Positions 37,535-46,237 of a DNA stretch of 64,000 bases are shown here, piece after piece (the first letter of the stretch is position 1; each line of letters begins with the position of its first letter). The stretch is taken from the NCBI RefSeq assembly GCF_002746455.1, contig NZ_NWUW01000021.1:1-64000 (forward strand). Direction: 5' to 3'. The notes under the pieces are model-generated. The model was not told where the DNA came from and made no database searches. It was given only the letters and a program-made list of their open reading frames with translations. Source of the stretch: Bacillus fungorum (lineage in GTDB: Bacteria > Bacillota > Bacilli > Bacillales > Bacillaceae_G). Made by a program: the position numbers and the translations under genes.

Positions 37535-38299
37535 ATGTATAAAGGCTACTTAATTGACTTAGACGGTACAATGTATCGGGGAGAAGAACAAATTGAAGAA
37601 GCGAGCGACTTCGTAAAAGCATTAGGAGAGCGCGGCATTCCATATTTATTCGTTACGAATAATTCAACACGTAAACCAGAACAGGTGGCAGAAAAACTTG
37701 TTCGTTTCGATATTCCAGCGAAAGCAGAGCAAGTATTCACAACGAGTATGGCAACAGCGAACTTCATTTATGAACGTAAACAAGACGCAACTGTATATAT
37801 GATTGGTGAAGAAGGCTTACATGATGCGCTTGTGGAAAAAGGATTTGAACTTGTGGATGAAAATCCTGATTTCGTTGTTGTCGGTTTAGATCGTGATATC
37901 ACATATGAAAAATTAGCAAAAGCTTGTCTTGCTGTGCGTAACGGCGCAACGTTTATTTCTACAAATGGAGATATTGCCATTCCAACTGAGCGTGGGTTAT
38001 TACCAGGTAACGGTTCATTAACATCAGTTGTAGCAGTATCAACAGGTGTGGATCCAATCTTTATCGGAAAACCAGAATCAATCATTATGGAACAAGCTTT
38101 AAAAGTGCTTGGTATAGGAAAAGATGAAGCATTAATGGTTGGGGATAACTACGATACAGACATTCTAGCGGGAGTAAATGCTGGTATGCATACTCTTCTT
38201 GTCCACACTGGAGTCACAACTGTGGAGAAGTTAACAGAATATGAAGTACAACCAACGCAAGTTGTGCATAACTTGACGGAGTGGATTGAGAAGATGTAA
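37535..38299 (+). CDS. yutF: HAD-IIA (NagD-type) phosphatase YutF
   Basis: 254 residues. HAD motif I is IDLDGTMYRG (the nucleophile Asp with D+2), motif II VTNNSTR, motif III lysine in IFIGKPE, motif IV MVGDNYDTDI. NagD-like sugar- or nucleotide-phosphate phosphatase, cytosolic; substrate undetermined. ATG 37535 follows GGAGAGACATAATCG. In B. subtilis the next gene is yutG; here about 8.4 kb of accessory DNA intervenes. Confidence 0.93.
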   Translation: MYKGYLIDLDGTMYRGEEQIEEASDFVKALGERGIPYLFVTNNSTRKPEQVAEKLVRFDIPAKAEQVFTTSMATANFIYERKQDATVYMIGEEGLHDALVEKGFELVDENPDFVVVGLDRDITYEKLAKACLAVRNGATFISTNGDIAIPTERGLLPGNGSLTSVVAVSTGVDPIFIGKPESIIMEQALKVLGIGKDEALMVGDNYDTDILAGVNAGMHTLLVHTGVTTVEKLTEYEVQPTQVVHNLTEWIEKM

Positions 38300-38301
38300 T
38301 G

Positions 38302-38338
38302 AAAAATAGGTAACCGGAAGAGGTTACCTATTTTTTTA
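38302..38338 (+). terminator. Terminator of yutF
   Basis: AAAATAGGTAACC/GGTTACCTATTTT arms with extra T. Confidence 0.92.
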
Positions 38339-38414
38339 TGCATAATTGCATATGTACTATAAGTATATAAAATGTAAAATTTAAATGTAATGATGTAAGG
38401 GGGAGAGAATAAGA

Positions 38415-38945
38415 ATGTATTGGATGTCATGTATTATGTTTGTTTTTACATTATGTGTTTTGTTCTTTGTTCTATGGAAGATATATAAAATAAATGAAAT
38501 GAAAAAAAGCGCAGGAAAACTCATTGCAATGTATCCTCGGGTGAAAAGACGTTGGATTGCGTTACTTGGACCAGCGTATTTCATTGGACAATGTATGTAT
38601 ATATATGCTCGGTACGTGAGTGGCGATATTGATACAGTTGAACAGTTTCTCATTCAGCTAGGTATTCATGCTGTAGCAAGTTGTTTTATGACTTTAATAG
38701 CCATCCATCTTATTAAAAGTGTACAAATATATGAAAAAGGTGTAGTAGACGGATTAAACTTTTATTCATATAAAGAATTAAAAGGCTATAAAACATCAAC
38801 ATGGGCAAATCCAAAAGAAAATATATTTTTATATCGCGGGCGAGAAAAAATGAATGACAATGTGAATTTACTTATTAGACAGGAAGATATGAATGAATTA
38901 GAAAGCATTCTTCAAAGATATATTCCGAAATTAATGATGAAATAA
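38415..38945 (+). CDS. Membrane protein with cytosolic PH-like tail
   Basis: 176 residues. Three hydrophobic segments (N-terminus, about residues 50-68 and 84-102), followed by a soluble tail (IYEKGVVDGLNFYSYKELKGYKTSTW...NIFLYR) resembling the YobD/DUF5673-type domain that follows membrane anchors. Function unknown. GGGGGAGAG before ATG 38415. First gene of the accessory island after yutF. Confidence 0.65.
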   Translation: MYWMSCIMFVFTLCVLFFVLWKIYKINEMKKSAGKLIAMYPRVKRRWIALLGPAYFIGQCMYIYARYVSGDIDTVEQFLIQLGIHAVASCFMTLIAIHLIKSVQIYEKGVVDGLNFYSYKELKGYKTSTWANPKENIFLYRGREKMNDNVNLLIRQEDMNELESILQRYIPKLMMK

Positions 38946-38966
38946 AAAAACTCCGGTTGTTATGAG

Positions 38967-39221
38967 TGAATTGTACCCCGAATCGTGGACACTAAAAAAG
39001 TCCATGATTCGGGGGTTTTGTGTATTTTTATCAAAAAATCTCGTTATAATGGAATCAACGATAGAAATGAGGTACGGAGAATGATTAAAATTATTTTTAA
39101 CGAAATTCAAATGAAACAGCTAGAGAAAAATAAAAATGTATTAAAGGTGTCGGAACGTTTGATTAGCTACTGTCCAGATTTAAAAGTAAGGGCAGTAAAA
39201 GAAAACCAACAAGGAAATTAG
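38967..39221 (+). mobile_element. IS3-type remnant: left end and truncated orfA
   Basis: A left end of the form TGTACCCCGAATCGTGGAC with a hairpin to GTCCATGATTCGGGG (arms 38976-38990 and 39000-39014), then an ATG at 39081 encoding 46 residues that look like the start of an IS3-group orfA helix-turn-helix (IFNEIQMKQLEKN, LISYCPDLKVRAVKENQQGN). The frame ends abruptly at 39221 and orfB is missing. Family call from pattern memory. Confidence 0.55.
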
Positions 39222-39275
39222 ACGCTCTCTTCCATATATCTTCATTATAATTAAAACTTTATAAGCTCAAAGTAT

Positions 39276-40778
39276 TTATTTGTTTTTAAATAGTCTTTCA
39301 TTTAAAATGTTTGTAACTTTTATTGCGCCTTCTTTATCTAAATGATCTAAGTCTAGGCAATCATTTTCATTAAAAATATTCGAATCAAATAAATCAATGA
39401 TTTCGAATTCGAAATTTTCTTTTAAGTATTTCATTTTATCATAAAATATTTCTTTATATTTTGGGCTAAGATTTTCTTTATAATAGCTCGTAGTAGGGAA
39501 CACAACAATTATTGGCTTAACCCCATTTTCATTTAAGAATTTAAATGTCTGAGCAAAAATTTGCACATTCTCTTTAAGCGTTTCTTCATACTTCAATACT
39601 TTGTTATGAGAAATAGCTCTGTCAGTGCCTAAAGCTATTTTTTGCTGTTCAGATAAATCACCTAAACTAGTATTCCCAATTAAACTACCACTTTTTCTAC
39701 TCTTATCACTATTAAAATAAGATAGACCCACTTTACTATAATAGATATCCATCATTTCTTTTTCTAAACCATTTACATCAAAAATGGTTTTTATTTCGTC
39801 AGACACAAAATTTTCAAATGAATTTTGTTTATCATCATTATTTTGCTCATAAGGAATTTGATAATAATGTGTATCTTTGAATAAAGGATAGTATACATCT
39901 GTAATTCTATATGCTTCGCTACCTCTAGATAAATCAAAATGAAAACTGTAGTAAGCAGTGCCTATTATACAATTTTTAACAGATTTATTTTCATTAATTA
40001 CATCTTCTATAATCTTTAATGAGTAATATATATCTTGAGAAGCCAAAGATAAATTTATTGATTTCTCTTTTAGTAAATCAACTTCTACACCAAATAGGGA
40101 ATAAGATAAACCTACTATTAATGTATTGATATCTTTATCTTCTTTACAAACTTTAAGCGTATTATTTAAGAAATTATAGTCATAATTTCTGTAATACTGA
40201 TTAATTGCAGCTGTATATAACTCAGTTATAATATCTTCATAAATAATAACTTTATCAAACCCTCTGTTTTGAATTTCATTATAGAATTCATCGTAATACT
40301 TCTTATCAATAATTAAAAGGGTGATTTCGTTTCTCACAGTTCCCATTACGCTATCATTAATATTAGTACCTAACTTTTCAAAATTTAAATATTCTTTATT
40401 TAATATTCGTTTACTTAGATTAAGGTGATCTGAACTAAATAAATACACCGTGGTTTTTACTTTATTAATTAAATAGGTATGTAGATTCTTAAATTGAATT
40501 TGAATATCTTGATATAGTTCTCTCATTTTAATATTTGAGAATTCATAATTATTGCAATGATTAATAAAACCATCTATAGATATTGCCAAATTATTAAATT
40601 CTTCACTATTTAGGTGTATTTTATTTTTAACTATAAAATCAGTCATTATATTGATAATCTGAAAAATGTCTCCTTCATTCTCAACTTTATTCATTAGATT
40701 TTCAAATAATTCAAATGTATTTATAAAATTAATATTTCTTTTTAAATTTATTAACTTCTCCTCTGTACTAACCAACAT
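39276..40778 (-). CDS. SGNH-hydrolase-like protein of unknown role
   Basis: 500 residues, very AT-rich. About 1-105 is helical. From 106 on there is an alpha/beta region: IVGLSYSLFG (221-230) has the position and shape of an SGNH block I Ser loop, and CLDLDHLDKEGA near residue 480 gives a DxxH pair, as in DltD/AlgX-like SGNH proteins. No signal peptide or membrane segment. It could be an acyltransferase or esterase acting on a surface glycan precursor. Composition and isolation between IS debris suggest recent acquisition. It may lack partners here. Confidence 0.6.
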   Translation of the reverse strand: MLVSTEEKLINLKRNINFINTFELFENLMNKVENEGDIFQIINIMTDFIVKNKIHLNSEEFNNLAISIDGFINHCNNYEFSNIKMRELYQDIQIQFKNLHTYLINKVKTTVYLFSSDHLNLSKRILNKEYLNFEKLGTNINDSVMGTVRNEITLLIIDKKYYDEFYNEIQNRGFDKVIIYEDIITELYTAAINQYYRNYDYNFLNNTLKVCKEDKDINTLIVGLSYSLFGVEVDLLKEKSINLSLASQDIYYSLKIIEDVINENKSVKNCIIGTAYYSFHFDLSRGSEAYRITDVYYPLFKDTHYYQIPYEQNNDDKQNSFENFVSDEIKTIFDVNGLEKEMMDIYYSKVGLSYFNSDKSRKSGSLIGNTSLGDLSEQQKIALGTDRAISHNKVLKYEETLKENVQIFAQTFKFLNENGVKPIIVVFPTTSYYKENLSPKYKEIFYDKMKYLKENFEFEIIDLFDSNIFNENDCLDLDHLDKEGAIKVTNILNERLFKNK

Positions 40779-41131
40779 AACTATTACTCCTTTTTGCTTT
40801 GTACATCATCTGTTGCAAAGCACCTCATATTTAATATCAATATAAATAGATATTAATTTATTATACTGCTAGTCGGTACATATTTTCTAGATTATCTTCC
40901 TAACTTAGATACAAACTCAAAACTTTTTTAAATTATAATTTTTATTTATAATAATTCAAAATGTATTTTGCTAAAATAAATAAAATATTTCTTTTTAAAG
41001 TTTATAAAACATTGAGTTTAAATTTATTTGAATAGGCAATTCCTTTATAGGATAGCGCCACACACCTATCAACTTAAGGCATGCTTTTATACAAAATGTG
41101 GTCCTTCCATATACTTTTTCATAGATTTATT
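40779..41131. other. AT-rich gap
   Basis: About 350 bp with long A/T stretches, presumably including the promoter of the SGNH-like gene. No ORF or convincing signal seen. Confidence 0.4.
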
Positions 41132-41233
41132 TTGGCTACACAAACAGACATAGATGATGTTCAAGAGTATTTAAAAGTGATAGTAATTAAATTAGAGAAA
41201 AACGACGAAGACTGGAAAATAAGCAAATCATAA
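41132..41233 (+). pseudogene. C-terminal gene fragment
   Basis: An open frame without start ends ...DDVQEYLKVIVIKLEKNDEDWKISKS and TAA TAA. The LEK-DW-KIS ending is typical of small secreted or lipoprotein domains of the DUF4878/NTF2-like type. Upstream coding is missing, so it is a relic. Confidence 0.4.
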
Positions 41234-41293
41234 TAAAAAAGTACAGGTCTTTAATGGTTACTTTTGTTGCGAGAGTCAAATAATAGATATGTA

Positions 41294-41330
41294 TGTATAA
41301 AAAGACGCTCGAAAATCGCCTTTTTATACC
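41294..41330 (-). terminator. Terminator of the 28-residue membrane peptide
   Basis: GTATAAAAAGACG pairs with CGCCTTTTTATAC across a short loop; it overlaps the stop codon of the small minus-strand gene. Confidence 0.65.
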
Positions 41331-41410
41331 CCGCTCATACAAAGTACAAAGAAGACAAATAAAATGATGACAATACCAATGCCGAAGTTAAATACGAGAG
41401 TACTATCCAT
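41324..41410 (-). CDS. 28-residue single-pass membrane peptide (too short for usual gene calls)
   Basis: The peptide starts MDSTLVFNFGIGIV and ends CMSGV, with one hydrophobic helix (about residues 9-25). It has an excellent ribosome site (AGGGAGG, 8 bp before the ATG) and a terminator at its stop, strong evidence that it is expressed. It resembles the short YjcZ-like sporulation peptides of Bacillus in size and layout, but lacks their Gly/Cys-rich head. Function unknown. Confidence 0.65.
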   Translation of the reverse strand: MDSTLVFNFGIGIVIILFVFFVLCMSGV

Positions 41411-41568
41411 AAATGTAACCTCCCTATTTGAAAGTAAAAAGTACTCTAGCCAAGAGTGCTTTTTTATTTTGAGTCTACTTCAAAACTTTGAGAAAAGGAT
41501 TCATGCATGTAAAGAGTTACATTATTTTATGTGTTTATATTTTGAAATGAGTAAGTCCTTGTGAGATA

Positions 41569-41600
41569 TAAAAAAAGACACTCTTTTGAGTGTCTTTCAT
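41569..41600. terminator. Hairpin terminator
   Basis: AAAGACACTC/GAGTGTCTTT arms after an A run. No intact gene is directly upstream on the plus strand, so it may be a relic of a lost gene. Confidence 0.6.
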
Positions 41601-41692
41601 GATGACAAAATGTACCAATTGCTTGAGTTTGATAAGGCGCTAATATCCGTTTTAACGCCTTTTCTTTGATCAAGAAGTGTAGCAACAGCGAT
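41597..41692 (-). pseudogene. Short C-terminal coding relic
   Basis: A minus-strand open frame of 31 codons with no start, ending GVKTDISALSNSSNWYILSS then TGA. Its composition looks protein-like, but no family is recognised. It lies between the Ter-type operon and the small peptide gene. Confidence 0.3.
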
Positions 41693-41750
41693 TTAAGTAA
41701 ATTGTACCATTTGTTTCATAGGTGTGTGTATGTAATTATGCATATTTCGA

Positions 41751-42566
41751 TTATGAGGTAGGTAATGAACTGTGAATAATTTGAAGTGATTTACTTACGA
41801 TTTCTTCTGCGGCATATATGCCGATTGCATCTGTTTTTACAATGTGGGGCTGTAAGTGATTATATGTTGCCCCTAATTCACCGTGAAGTGGTGCAAAGGC
41901 ATAGTTAGCTTTTTCAAGCATGCATAAATCAAGTAAAGAATCCCCAGCTGTAATAATAGTATCTATTTGTAGCACTTCTTTTATATATTGCACAGCATCC
42001 CATTTGTTAATAGGCTTCGGTACAAAATATAATTTTCTACCTTGAAGTGAATGAGCCCAGCCTTGTTTGTCTAACCAAGAAATGAAGGATGTTAATTCGT
42101 CATAAGGAATGTTCTCTCGTTTAATGATGCAATAGTGGAATAAATCATCAGCTGTTTTTTGTGATATAACCCAATTTTTATGAGCGATTTGTTCAAATTC
42201 CTTTAGTATATCGTTTCTCTCTATACATTCTACTGAAAGTCTTTTTTTTATTTCTTTGTTCCAAGTAACATCTTGCTTGCCATTATGAAGGATATTACCG
42301 CCGTTACTTGTAATGGCATATTCAGGAATGATTTCATTTTGGAATAAAGCAATACGTTCAAATTGTTCAATCGTTCTTGTTGTAACTGGGATAAAATATG
42401 AGTGCAGTTGCAATTTTTTTAGTAGTGAAATGGTTTTATGTGTTATGAAAGAAATTTCTTTTCCGTCTAAAGTTTCAATGAGCTGAATTAATTCATCTTC
42501 TATATGAGCACGAGATGATTTTCGGGAATAAATAAGCGTTTGATCAAGATCACTGGCGAAAATCAT
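41751..42566 (-). CDS. HAD phosphatase of the Ter-type metabolite operon
   Basis: 271 residues. HAD motif I SDLDQTLIYS near residue 5 and motif IV TAGDSLLDLCMLEKA near residue 213, with a Cof-like cap region between, similar to sucrose-phosphate-phosphatase-type enzymes. Last gene of a four-gene operon; its ATG overlaps the upstream stop by 4 bp. In Ter-associated loci an HAD enzyme is thought to remove phosphate from the nucleoside-like product (published comparative-genomic inference). Substrate unknown. Confidence 0.85.
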   Translation of the reverse strand: MIFASDLDQTLIYSRKSSRAHIEDELIQLIETLDGKEISFITHKTISLLKKLQLHSYFIPVTTRTIEQFERIALFQNEIIPEYAITSNGGNILHNGKQDVTWNKEIKKRLSVECIERNDILKEFEQIAHKNWVISQKTADDLFHYCIIKRENIPYDELTSFISWLDKQGWAHSLQGRKLYFVPKPINKWDAVQYIKEVLQIDTIITAGDSLLDLCMLEKANYAFAPLHGELGATYNHLQPHIVKTDAIGIYAAEEIVSKSLQIIHSSLPTS

Positions 42567-43675
42567 AGCGTTTCCTCTCTAAGAGGTTTAATGAGCCCGC
42601 AACATGAATAAGCCATATTTTCATATATTTCAATAGGGACATTCTTTTCTTTAGCAAGAAGTAAAATATGCTTTAAATCGGGATTGTTTTGCTTGCGTAT
42701 TAAAATTTTCCACGGTATTCTCCGAAGTAATACGCGAGTTGTTTCACCGACTCCTGGTTTAATTAAGTTAATATCGTCAATTTCAAAGTGAGTTTGGATA
42801 GAATGTATATCTTTTAATCCTTGCCAAGAGGGATCGGTGTATGTTGAAGCAATATAATGTAATTGATGATCTATATGAGAATGAACAGAAGGGAATAAAT
42901 CTGTTACCTCATTGATGAAGAAGTTTGATAAATCTTCTTGTTCTAGCTCTTTATAATATTTAACACCATGAAAATCATTTGGGCCAATATAGGTGTCATT
43001 TAGTACAGTGCGGCTAATTAGTCCAGAGACGGTTGCATTTAAGCAAGCACTAGGGATAAGAAAATCTTCACGTGTACCGTAAATTGAAGTACAGTAACCA
43101 GGATCAGCAAGTACAGCCATACAATGAGAAAGGTGTGTACTATTTCTCTCGTTAAATGTATGTACTGCATGTTCCAATTCCCTTTTTATTGCACCCTTTC
43201 CAGTCCACCCATCAATGAATTGAATTGTTTCTTTAGGATGATGTTCCAAAATATAATGGAGTGCATTTTCATCGATACCACGTCCGCGAATAATAGAAAT
43301 ACAATAGTGAGGTACATCAAGGTTATATTGATAGCGTATGTAGCGTTTTATAAGAATACCAATAGGTGTACCAGCCCGCGCTAATGAGACGAGGACAAGA
43401 TTCGTTCCTTTAGTCTGTATAATTTGTTTGGCGACAACTCCAACAGCAATGGCTAGTTTGTGTTTGTATTGTTGCAGGGAAGAAAAGAATAAATCCATAT
43501 ATGCCTTAGATGGTTTATATTCAATTGGTAACATTTCAGAATAATGTGTACCAGCTTGAATAGCTTGTTCTCTAGTTTCTGTGGAACTTTCTTTCATTAA
43601 ATCACTAATATCTTTTAATAGAAAAATAGCATCATTTGGATCGTAACTACTAATATGGGAATTTACTTTTACCAT
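42563..43675 (-). CDS. StiP-type PRTase-like protein with C-terminal PELOTA domain
   Basis: 370 residues. The N-terminal two thirds resemble the StiP/PRTase_1 family (LVSLARAGTPIGILIKRY, ISIIRGRGIDENAL, FIDGWTGKGAIKREL, where the last resembles a PRPP-binding loop). The last 50 residues (LKHILLLAKEKNVPIEIYENMAYSCCGLIKP) look like a PELOTA RNA-binding domain. Although the Pfam name mentions a cysteine protease, the fold and context point to a phosphoribosyltransferase-type enzyme. Start ATG 43675 has GGAAGG 9 bp upstream; a TTG at 43684 is less likely. Confidence 0.82.
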   Translation of the reverse strand: MVKVNSHISSYDPNDAIFLLKDISDLMKESSTETREQAIQAGTHYSEMLPIEYKPSKAYMDLFFSSLQQYKHKLAIAVGVVAKQIIQTKGTNLVLVSLARAGTPIGILIKRYIRYQYNLDVPHYCISIIRGRGIDENALHYILEHHPKETIQFIDGWTGKGAIKRELEHAVHTFNERNSTHLSHCMAVLADPGYCTSIYGTREDFLIPSACLNATVSGLISRTVLNDTYIGPNDFHGVKYYKELEQEDLSNFFINEVTDLFPSVHSHIDHQLHYIASTYTDPSWQGLKDIHSIQTHFEIDDINLIKPGVGETTRVLLRRIPWKILIRKQNNPDLKHILLLAKEKNVPIEIYENMAYSCCGLIKPLREETL

Positions 43676-43680
43676 AATTA

Positions 43681-45027
43681 TCAACCTTCCTTTTCTATGC
43701 TATTTGAAAATGAGACGATATGAATAAAGGGAATAACTGTTTGTAACTGCTGTAGAAGAGGAGATAGGGCTTCTTCTCCTAAATCACGTTCCATAAAAAC
43801 AAATACTTCATCGTAATCATGAGGTGAAATATTATAAAAGTAATTTGTAATAGTAGAATCTTCGGGACTTGGATATGAGAAATGATTATGAATGGCGTAG
43901 TTCACATCATTTGAAACAGGGTGGATAGGGCTTCGTGTTGTAGATTGATATAAAATATTTTCACCCATTTCAGCAGCAATTTTCATTGGAATATACATAA
44001 ATTCACCCGTTCCGAGGCAGAGCGTTCGTTTTCCAATTCTTTTTCTTTGTAACATTTTTCCTGCTTCTTGAGTAAAAGAATGAATGTGCTTTTGTTCATA
44101 TGCTGAAATGCCAAATCGCCCAGTATATTTTATATAATTTGATGTATAGGGTAATGTTGGGCAGGTAAGGGTATGCTTTTTGAAATCAGGTTTTGTTTCT
44201 TCAATGTGAATATCTGTTTTTGCAATATTTAATGGTTGGCCAGTTGTATGAATACTGCCTTCTAATAAAGAAATAACATGAATCTTAATTTGAAGTTCTT
44301 CTTCTAATTGTTTAAATTGTCTTCTATTAGTATTAGAACGCCAGTCTAATAAAGAAGCAATAGTATACTCTTCTCGTGGAAATTGCTGTTGAATGGACCT
44401 AATAATATTTAGTGCGGTTTTCCCAGTTGTCATCTCATCATCTACGAGAACAATTGGATTGTTGTTTTGAAAAAAGCTCTTATCGACATAACAAAGGTGT
44501 GATGTTGCATGGGAGTGTTCTTCTTCAAATGTAATAACAGATTTAAGTTCGGGTATCGATTCCCTAGTTGTATGAACATACTTTGCATTTTGGAAACATT
44601 GAAACATAGAGTGACCGAGTGCAGTTGCTGTTTCAGCAAAGCCGATAAATAAAACTTCTTCCTGTAAAGGATATTGATAATGAAGTATTTTTTCTGGAAT
44701 GTCATCAAATTCTGAAGAAATAAGACTTGAAACTTCTTTCTGAAATGGATGAAAAGTATTATGCAATATTTCCATATATCTTGCAGCAAGAGCATGTCCG
44801 CTTGCTAAAGCAACTACTGGTTTGACAGGAAGATGCTTTCCAAGAATTGTGCTCACAAATAAAAAACTCCGTTTCTTATTTATCCTCGCTGCCATTTGAA
44901 AAAGATTGTCTAGCGCTAAGTTATATGGATTATCACGTATTTCAATATGAACTTTTATATTATTTAAAACGTTATACGTGTTGTTTTGCATTCGTAATAA
45001 GGAGATCGGTGAATTGTTTGTTTTCAT
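43681..45027 (-). CDS. PRTase_2 - TRSP-domain phosphoribosyltransferase
   Basis: 448 residues. The PRPP loop VLVDDEMTTGKTA (193-205) sits in a PRTase domain (about 60-260). The C-terminal TRSP domain carries its name motif STTRSP (362-367) after LCLGTGEFMYIPM. This pair of domains is specific to the Ter-linked biosynthetic module. The GGGGTG site precedes ATG 45027, making the start overlap the upstream lyase gene by 56 bp. Likely attaches a phosphoribosyl unit in making a nucleoside-like compound (family inference). Confidence 0.87.
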   Translation of the reverse strand: MKTNNSPISLLRMQNNTYNVLNNIKVHIEIRDNPYNLALDNLFQMAARINKKRSFLFVSTILGKHLPVKPVVALASGHALAARYMEILHNTFHPFQKEVSSLISSEFDDIPEKILHYQYPLQEEVLFIGFAETATALGHSMFQCFQNAKYVHTTRESIPELKSVITFEEEHSHATSHLCYVDKSFFQNNNPIVLVDDEMTTGKTALNIIRSIQQQFPREEYTIASLLDWRSNTNRRQFKQLEEELQIKIHVISLLEGSIHTTGQPLNIAKTDIHIEETKPDFKKHTLTCPTLPYTSNYIKYTGRFGISAYEQKHIHSFTQEAGKMLQRKRIGKRTLCLGTGEFMYIPMKIAAEMGENILYQSTTRSPIHPVSNDVNYAIHNHFSYPSPEDSTITNYFYNISPHDYDEVFVFMERDLGEEALSPLLQQLQTVIPFIHIVSFSNSIEKEG

Positions 45028-46075
45028 GTAGCACCCCGTAAATATTAGATTTTAAAATGGTTTTGCGAGCCCAGTTATAATGAGGCTTTACTTCATTCAT
45101 TTTGTTAGCAAAACTGCTTTTTAGCACTCCGTTATACGTATCTGCATTTTGTAAAATTGACCTTGCGTCTAAATAATCTTCCATTGTAACAATGTGCATT
45201 GCTTGTACAACTTTAATATGAGATGGGTGAATGACTGTCTTTCCGATTAATCCATTTGCATGGTCAAGTGATACCTCTTGAATGAGCCCTTCTTCGTAAT
45301 CATTAGAAAAATATTCCCATACACATCCTGAAATAACATATTCATTTGTTGCTCTGGAGAAAATATTAAGAATGTCGGAAATACAATCACGAACAACAGT
45401 AATATGATAGATAGGTGTGTATTTATTGCGCCGAATACCAAATATACTTGAAAAATCAGTGGCGCCAATACGTACATTTAAGATGTGATCAGGATAGGAA
45501 TCTAGTAAATCTTTTATTTGTAATAATGATTCTACACGTGTTTCTTTATACATAATTTCTGGTGATTCTAAAATCGGCATTCCATAAAGGGATAATGAAT
45601 GTAGCTCGTTTATATAGGCAAGCTGATTGATATAAGTCTTTCCATTAACGGGTGTGAATTTGGGAAAGACAAAACCACATAAGCAATGAACCGCACTACC
45701 TAATTCAGTAACAATTGTTTTCATTTGACTTGGCTGTCGAACTCTAATAAAAAGAAGTGGGATGTCTGCTTGATTTAGTATGTTGGCACTGACTAAGTTG
45801 GCGATTTGCTGTATTTGAACGACGATGTTTTGCTCTGCAAGTTTTACTTCCTCATCGCTGATAGCGTCCTCTAGACAAAGAATAATTGAGGTAGCTTCCA
45901 CATGTTTTTTTCTCATTATATCTTCCGCGATAGTTTCCTTCGTGCCAGGAGTATATAGTGTAGCGCCTAGTGCGTAAGCTAGTTGTTCTTTCCCTATATT
46001 TTTTGAAAAACTAAGAGGTTCTTTATAGAAAAAATTTTGCCGTTCTTCTGAGGAGAGATAAGAAAAGTAATTCAA
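44972..46075 (-). CDS. CitE/HpcH-like C-C bond lyase of the Ter-type operon
   Basis: 367 residues, TIM-barrel lyase of the HpcH/HpaI-citrate lyase superfamily. Acidic metal site ILCLEDAISD (Glu 69, Asp 70), FIRVRQP Arg near residue 110, FPKF near 136, and the GKTVIHPSHI C-terminal motif. First gene of the operon; starts with TTG at 46073-46075 after AAGGTGGTG. In Ter loci this family is proposed to form or break the carbon skeleton of the metabolite. Confidence 0.87.
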   Translation of the reverse strand: MNYFSYLSSEERQNFFYKEPLSFSKNIGKEQLAYALGATLYTPGTKETIAEDIMRKKHVEATSIILCLEDAISDEEVKLAEQNIVVQIQQIANLVSANILNQADIPLLFIRVRQPSQMKTIVTELGSAVHCLCGFVFPKFTPVNGKTYINQLAYINELHSLSLYGMPILESPEIMYKETRVESLLQIKDLLDSYPDHILNVRIGATDFSSIFGIRRNKYTPIYHITVVRDCISDILNIFSRATNEYVISGCVWEYFSNDYEEGLIQEVSLDHANGLIGKTVIHPSHIKVVQAMHIVTMEDYLDARSILQNADTYNGVLKSSFANKMNEVKPHYNWARKTILKSNIYGVLHENKQFTDLLITNAKQHV

Positions 46076-46237
46076 ATTGTCACCACCTTATTTGTAATGA
46101 TTCTGTTTAATCGTAACATAATAAGAAAAATCTTCCATAAAAATGAAGCGAGAAATTTAAAAAATATATTGAGAAAGATGAATTATAAGATGAATATCGA
46201 ATATTGTTAATAGAAATATAATAGGGGGAAAGAGAAA

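Noticed and set aside
41364..41564. Plus-strand 66-residue frame
   Set aside because: Antisense to the well-supported minus-strand membrane peptide gene and crosses a hairpin; no ribosome site.
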